Under the pieces are notes generated by a model that was given only the letters and a program-made list of their open reading frames with translations, had not been told where the DNA came from and searched no databases. From Pagrus major (taxonomy: Eukaryota > Chordata > Actinopteri > Spariformes > Sparidae), in assembly GCF_040436345.1 (NCBI RefSeq), contig NC_133238.1:11548126-11612125 (forward strand): a stretch of 64,000 bases of DNA, written 5' to 3'. The translations under genes and the position numbers were made by a program. Numbering within the stretch: the stretch's first letter is position 1; every line of letters starts with the position of its first letter. Of the stretch, positions 59,790 to 64,000 are shown one piece after another.

Positions 59790-62700
59790 CTGGATCACAG
59801 AGCACCGAGGAAGTCAAGGTGAAGGCTAATGAACACCTAAGCAGTCTAAGATTTGAAACATTACTCACATCTGTGACATTGACGACACCAATCTGAGGTC
59901 TGAACAGGTCCAGTTTGAAGGTTTTTTCCCAGTAAGTGGTCAGCTGGAGGGGCGAGACAAACCAGGTTACCTTACTTATCAGTGACCTATTTAAAGAAAC
60001 ATTTCTGGGTTAGGGAGGCAGAACCAGAGGGAAGTCATCAGGGTCGATCCAGACGATGCTGAGCTCTGGGTTGTTGGTGTTGTCTCTGGCCACGTCTTTG
60101 AGGATCTCCAGGAACTCGTAGCCATCTGGGGACAACAGAGCAGAGAAACCTGAGCTCGGCCTCAAGAAAAAAGGGAAACAACTGCCGAATACAGGGAGAA
60201 AAGGCAAAAACCTGGATCTTCCTCCTCTGCAAACGCAACAATATGTATTCCGTCCATGTCGTCCTCCTAGAAATGTAAAAGAGGTTACAGCACATTTTAC
60301 AATCTAGCCTCAAATCAATTTAAAACATTTCTACAAACTAAATGGTCAACTACTCACCCATGTTTCAAACATATTCTCTGCCCGCAGCTTCCTAAGAGTC
60401 GCCCTGCAAAGACCACATTTTCATAAAATGCACAACCAGGTCCCAACAGTGTTGAATTAACCAGTTAAAGATATATAAATCTCATCCACCTTCTGTGTTG
60501 GTTGACGAACTCGACGATGTCCATCTCTGACAGAGGTCTGCCGGGCAGGATGGCCGGCTCCTCCATGAACGGCTCATAAAAATTCACCTCGTTCATCTTG
60601 AGGGAGAGATGCTTGGCTACCTGAAACATACAACATGGCAGGATTTCATTATGATGAGCAGGTGGAGGATATAATGACGGTTTGTTTAATGAGTGGGTGA
60701 AGCTGATTGAACAAAGAAAATCTGAAGGGTTTCATTAAAATATCAATTTTTCATTATTACTTACGGATTTATCAAATGTAGCAAAGAACTTGATGTAAGG
60801 TTGGAAACGCTCGGAGGCCTCCTGAAAAGCTTTGTAGTCTGAGATAAAGGGAGACAGAGAGAGAGCGAGGGGGAGAGATTGATGAGGAACTCAAAAGGGA
60901 ATGACAGAAAACAAAGACGAGGAAGTAAAACACGAGTGTGGAAGTTTATCGTTCACATTCTGGTCACATTCTTAGCCAAATCTAGAGTATGTGATCAGGA
61001 AGGCAAGCAGTGAGACCCACTGGCTTCATTCAATTTCCCATCATGATTGTACTGTCTTCACCCAAGTAACAAAGTCTCCCTTAATACAGTTTTATACGCT
61101 TGTAATGTGCTCCTGGCTCTGCTCCCAACAAGGTCAAAACCAAGGACCAACCTATCTCTGGACAGAAATAGGCTCCATAATGAAACTTCATGCCACCGTC
61201 ATATCGGACCAGATAGCATCTTCCCTGTCTCACTTTTACTCCCTTTATTTTTTTTTAGAGGAACTATAATTGCAGTTTGACCTATTAGACAGAGAACTAG
61301 AAGCTATTTAAAGGCTCTCGTGAGACCCAGTGAGAGTGCCACAGTCTGGAATCAGGTTTCCCTTCAGCAGCCAGTTAGGCTACATGGTAATGTCCATTAG
61401 CCTCTAGATCCCATTAGCGTCTGGGGAGCGTAGTAAGGCAACTTTAGGGGCCAAGATGTATTTTCAACCCATCACACACACACATGCATTAATGAGTCTG
61501 GTGATAAACTAACATGAATCCTCTCCTTTGAAGTAGCCAATGAGGCGGATGTCTTCCTCCATCCTCTCGAAGGCTCGCAGCTCCATGGCGTTGTTGATCA
61601 TTTCAACTGGGTCCTCCAGCACCTAGGGGGCGATATATCACAGGTATTTTCAGAAAATGTTAAGCAATAGTTAAGCATTTTTGAGAAATCTCCTTATCCA
61701 CTTTCTTGTGGAGAGTTAGATGAGAAGATTGATACCACACTCATGTATGTTTGTTAAATGTGATGCTAAAGCTAGTTGTTAGTTTAGCTTAGCATAAAGA
61801 CTGGAAGCAGGGGGAAACGACTAGCCTTAACAATGCAGAATAGTACAGTTGAAGAGAGTATAGTACATTACAACATTACATGTTTTGTTTTGTTTTTTAC
61901 CTTCACCGCTTGCTATTTCGACTGCTTCCAGTCTGGCTAAGCTAAGCTAAGCTAATAGGCTTCTGGCTATAGCTTTAGGCCTGTATTTTACGTACAGATA
62001 TGAGAGTGGTATCTATCTTTTCGTCCCCCTCTTGGCAAGAAAATGAACAAGTGTATACAGTTGTGACATGGAAGGGTCACTCCAGTTCCAATATTAGATG
62101 GCTCGCAGCTGTAGCTTTTCTATGTTTTTGTTGGATATGAAACTCTCCCTGTTGAATCAACTGCAAGATCAGTTAAACAACTGCATTTAAAATGATCAAA
62201 AGGCGCCTGTGAACATTAACATCATGTGTCAATATAATATACAATCTATCAAAATTTTGGATTAAGGATGAATTTAATTAAAATTTTAAAACATAATATA
62301 AACTTTAGAGATGTGACATTATCCTTGAGAATCAAGGGTTTCTATGTTTAGCAACACTGATGACATCAAGAAAAAATTTAAATGGTGATGGGGAAAAACA
62401 TGTCCGGCACCGGCGGCCCCTCTACAAAATGTAAAACTAAAATTTATTCATGTGAAAATGTCACAGATTTTCACTTTATTCCCTTCATCTCCACCCTCAG
62501 GGGAAAATTACATGAAAGCTTCTCCTAAATCTTGTATTACTGTGAAATACATCATTTACAAGTGTTTTAATGAGGCTGCAGCTGTTAATTGCTTGAGGAT
62601 TTCTTCTCTCAACGGCTGACAAGATTAAACAATTAAAAAGCGGAGGAATCAGATTGTCCACTCACATCCAGGAGAAACTCCACCAGTGTGTCTGATGAGA

Positions 62701-63133
62701 GCTCCCCGTCAAACTCAATGACACGGTCGTCCTTGAAGACGTACAAGCTGCCCACCTCCTCCAGACCTAATTCAACAGCAGGAGAACAATATGACTTGAA
62801 GAAAGCTATGTTGAGGGCTTCACATTTAGAGAAAAGTGGCAAAAATCACTGTTTTCACAATAGTTAAAGTACATTACCAGCAAAGAGTGTATGTGGAGAG
62901 TGGGGTCATACAGAGAAATTAATATTTTAGATAATAAGACATAAGAGGGGATTTTATAGATAATACTGTATTTAGAGATTCAGCAGGCCCAATAATGTAA
63001 CTGATACTGGGGTATATTACAGTGGAATGATGAAGATGCGAGTAATACCCAGTTTTCTGGCTACTTTGGCGTCCTTCTGGGCGTCCACCATCCCAAAACC
63101 GATGTCTTTGTTCTCCAGGACCTGAGCTGTGAG
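59580..63133 (-). CDS. casq2: casq2, calsequestrin 2 (partial: exons 2-11, first exon outside the window)
   Basis: The high-capacity, low-affinity Ca2+-binding protein of the junctional sarcoplasmic reticulum lumen in muscle; cardiac form by family knowledge. Ten exons read right to left: 63133-63049, 62766-62666, 61622-61514, 60838-60765, 60620-60490, 60403-60358, 60266-60212, 60125-60025, 59943-59869 and 59789-59580. All phases agree, giving 328 residues plus TAA. They cover the later part of thioredoxin-like domain 1, domains 2 and 3, and the acidic tail. Landmarks are [50 protein letters not shown] [15 protein letters not shown], and WIEDVLSG. The NVTD glycosylation site is kept. [18 protein letters not shown] favours CASQ2 over CASQ1, as does the vangl1 neighbour. 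The missing exon 1 would carry the signal peptide and about 78 residues. Confidence 0.95.
59869..59943 (-). CDS. casq2: casq2 exon 10
   Basis: Exactly 25 codons, phase 0/0: [20 protein letters not shown] then VNVTD. It contains the conserved N-glycosylation sequon NVT, which corresponds to the glycosylated site of mammalian calsequestrin 2. The acceptor is CCCTCCAG and the donor GAT|GTGAGT. Confidence 0.95.
60025..60125 (-). CDS. casq2: casq2 exon 9
   Basis: Encodes (D)[20 protein letters not shown] then [13 protein letters not shown], matching human [34 protein letters not shown]. The end at 60025 is set by the alignment (DDFPL|LTTYWEK against human DDFPLLVAYWEK). It requires the poor donor CTG|GTTCTG. 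Reading through reaches a TAG after three further codons. Confidence 0.9.
60212..60266 (-). CDS. casq2: casq2 exon 8
   Basis: Encodes [18 protein letters not shown] plus one base of an aspartate; human has [18 protein letters not shown]. The acceptor is TTTCTAG. The donor CAG|GTTTTTG has a perfect exon side but a weak intron side. Confidence 0.93.
60358..60403 (-). CDS. casq2: casq2 exon 7
   Basis: A 46-base exon encoding (R)[15 protein letters not shown], matching human RPTLRRLRPEEMFETW. The acceptor is CTTTGCAG and the donor TGG|GTGAGT. The flanking introns are 86 and 91 bases. Confidence 0.93.
60490..60620 (-). CDS. casq2: casq2 exon 6
   Basis: Encodes [20 protein letters not shown], then [20 protein letters not shown] and QHR, plus two bases of an arginine. 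It matches human [43 protein letters not shown], which links domains 2 and 3. The acceptor is GTTTCAG and the donor AAG|GTGGAT. Confidence 0.95.
60765..60838 (-). CDS. casq2: casq2 exon 5
   Basis: Completes a tyrosine and encodes [20 protein letters not shown] and FDKS, nearly identical to human [24 protein letters not shown]. The acceptor is TATCTCAG and the donor TCC|GTAAGT, phase 0 out. Confidence 0.95.
61514..61622 (-). CDS. casq2: casq2 exon 4
   Basis: Encodes [20 protein letters not shown] and [16 protein letters not shown] plus one base of a tyrosine. It matches human [35 protein letters not shown]. One residue (Glu in human SEDSEYY) is absent here. The donor CAT|GTTAGT is non-consensus on its exon side but has a usable intron side. 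The intron before it (62665-61623) holds an inverted-repeat element. Confidence 0.93.
61655..62056. mobile_element. complete inverted-repeat element in casq2 intron 3
   Basis: The left arm (GAGAGTTAGATGAGAAGATT then GATACCACACTCATGT) pairs with the right arm (GAGTGGTATCTATCTTTTCG then TCTTGGCAAGAAAATGAACA) over about 85 bases with mismatches. Near the centre are AGTTTAGCTTAGCATAAAGA with CTGGAAGCAGGGGG on the left and CTAAGCTAAGCTAAGCTAA on the right, so much of the 400 bases is self-complementary. Fragments of this family occur at 1548, 12253, 27150, 34960 and 36090. Confidence 0.7.
62666..62766 (-). CDS. casq2: casq2 exon 3
   Basis: Completes the glycine and encodes [20 protein letters not shown] and [13 protein letters not shown], matching human [29 protein letters not shown]. 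This is the end of the first thioredoxin-like domain. The acceptor is GAATTAG and the donor GAT|GTGAGT. Confidence 0.94.
63049..63133 (-). CDS. casq2: casq2 exon 2
   Basis: Encodes [20 protein letters not shown] and DAKVARKL plus the first base of a glycine. It aligns with human [29 protein letters not shown] in thioredoxin-like domain 1. The acceptor is ACATGCAG, entered in phase 0. The donor is CTGG|GTATTA. The next 870 bases to the window edge show no match to the first casq2 exon. Confidence 0.93.
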
Positions 63134-64000
63134 CTGCATGTTTACACAGACAAATGACAGTCAGATCAAGCCTTTTTTTATATATATATACACGATTTAA
63201 TGTTCAAAAAACACTATTTTTCTCATACTGTCCATTGCTGCAGCACCTCTATGACTCTTAAATCCAGGCTGTTTAACAGAGAGGATCAACACACTTCACA
63301 CCAACCACCCTCTGTTCCAAACTCTGCATTTAGCTTGGCACTTCCACGCTGTGTATTTGAGCTGGCATCCACAGCTGCTGCTGTCTCTGTCAATACATCT
63401 TTTCATTACCGAGGTGTGTGCCCCCTGTGGAGTTTCTTCTTGTTAGGGAAGCCGAGAGTCAGGACTGCTTGCCTTTCAGCTCGCGATTTTTGAGAAAGGA
63501 AAACAGATTTAGAGACACCACTGAAGATACTAGATTTTGTGTGTTTTTGCTTTTCAAACGGCGTGTCGGACGTGACAGGAGAGCAAAAGCGATAGCTGAA
63601 AGGGAAGCTGGGGGCAGGTAAAAGTGGTGAATGCTTACAAATTCATGGTGTGAACAACATGGGTCACCTTCTCTCATACTTTGAGCTCATAAATAAGAAG
63701 GGATGCATCGACTTATTTCTAGTTCACAGCCACATAATAAAGAGTTTTGGGAACAAGCTCTAATTAACAAAATGACCTAGAAACGATCCCTGGACACATG
63801 TGAACTACAGAGGAGGGCATGTAACGGGATTAAAATCACTGCTTGCCAGTTAAGAGCGTGTGCAGGTAAAACTCTGACTCTGCCTGTGACAGTGTGACAG
63901 CTCTTAATCCTACTTTACTTCACTTTATGGTTAAGCTGTCAGTCAACACATCAGGGAGACGGGAAGAATGAGGAATTCAGTGTCTGGTTTTCCAAACAGG
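63134..64000 (-). other. casq2: part of casq2 intron 1
   Basis: No match to the first calsequestrin exon (signal peptide and the EGLNFPTYDGKDRV-type start) is seen in any frame, so exon 1 lies beyond the window. A TA-dinucleotide run sits near 63178-63190. Confidence 0.6.

Noticed and set aside
60010..60207. ATG-initiated - strand ORF ending DDFPLVLPP
   Set aside because: It is casq2 exon 9 read through into both adjacent introns; the protein continues as DDFPL-LTTYWEK by splicing.

Overview
The window is vertebrate nuclear DNA, almost certainly from a ray-finned (probably percomorph) fish. It has multi-exon genes with GT-AG introns, AT-rich non-coding DNA, many (CA)n/(GT)n microsatellites, L2-type retroposon tails ending in GATG repeats, and short TTAA-flanked inverted-repeat elements of the kind common in teleosts. 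The lineage is inferred from protein similarity and repeat style; no species call is possible.

Two protein-coding genes are supported, arranged tail to tail. On the + strand is vangl1 (Vang-like 1, four-pass planar cell polarity membrane protein). Its coding exons run from 15947 to 52644. Eight exons join in frame at every junction and give 527 residues, against about 524 for human VANGL1. The leader exon probably begins at 15751, a possible promoter and non-coding first exon lies near 4.86-5.39 kb, and a 3' UTR of up to about 3 kb ends near 55.63 kb. On the - strand is casq2 (cardiac-type calsequestrin, the sarcoplasmic reticulum Ca2+ buffer). Ten exons between 63133 and 59580 encode the last 328 residues; the first exon with the signal peptide lies beyond the right edge. 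VANGL1-CASQ2 is also a neighbouring pair in human 1p13.

The most interesting signal is inside vangl1 intron 2. At 31592 a TATA box precedes an open exon (31767-31934) that starts with ATG, has an upstream in-frame stop, ends in CAG|GTAAGA, and leaves phase 0, exactly the phase needed to splice to vangl1 exon 3. This would make a predicted 517-residue Vangl1 whose first 66 residues (basic, serine/tyrosine-rich) are replaced by 56 mostly acidic residues, with all four membrane segments and the PDZ-binding tail kept. I know of no description of such a form.

Region by region: 1-4.3 kb is intergenic with one mobile element, a long (TG)n and an L2-like tail; 4.3-5.4 kb is GC-rich (candidate promoter); 5.4-15.7 kb is probable intron 1; 15.75-52.64 kb is vangl1 with large repeat-bearing introns; 52.6-55.6 kb is its 3' UTR; 55.6-59.4 kb is intergenic with two small inverted-repeat elements and a CTCF-like motif; 59.5-63.13 kb is casq2; 63.13-64 kb is casq2 intron 1. 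No tRNA, rRNA, CRISPR or complete autonomous transposon was recognised.
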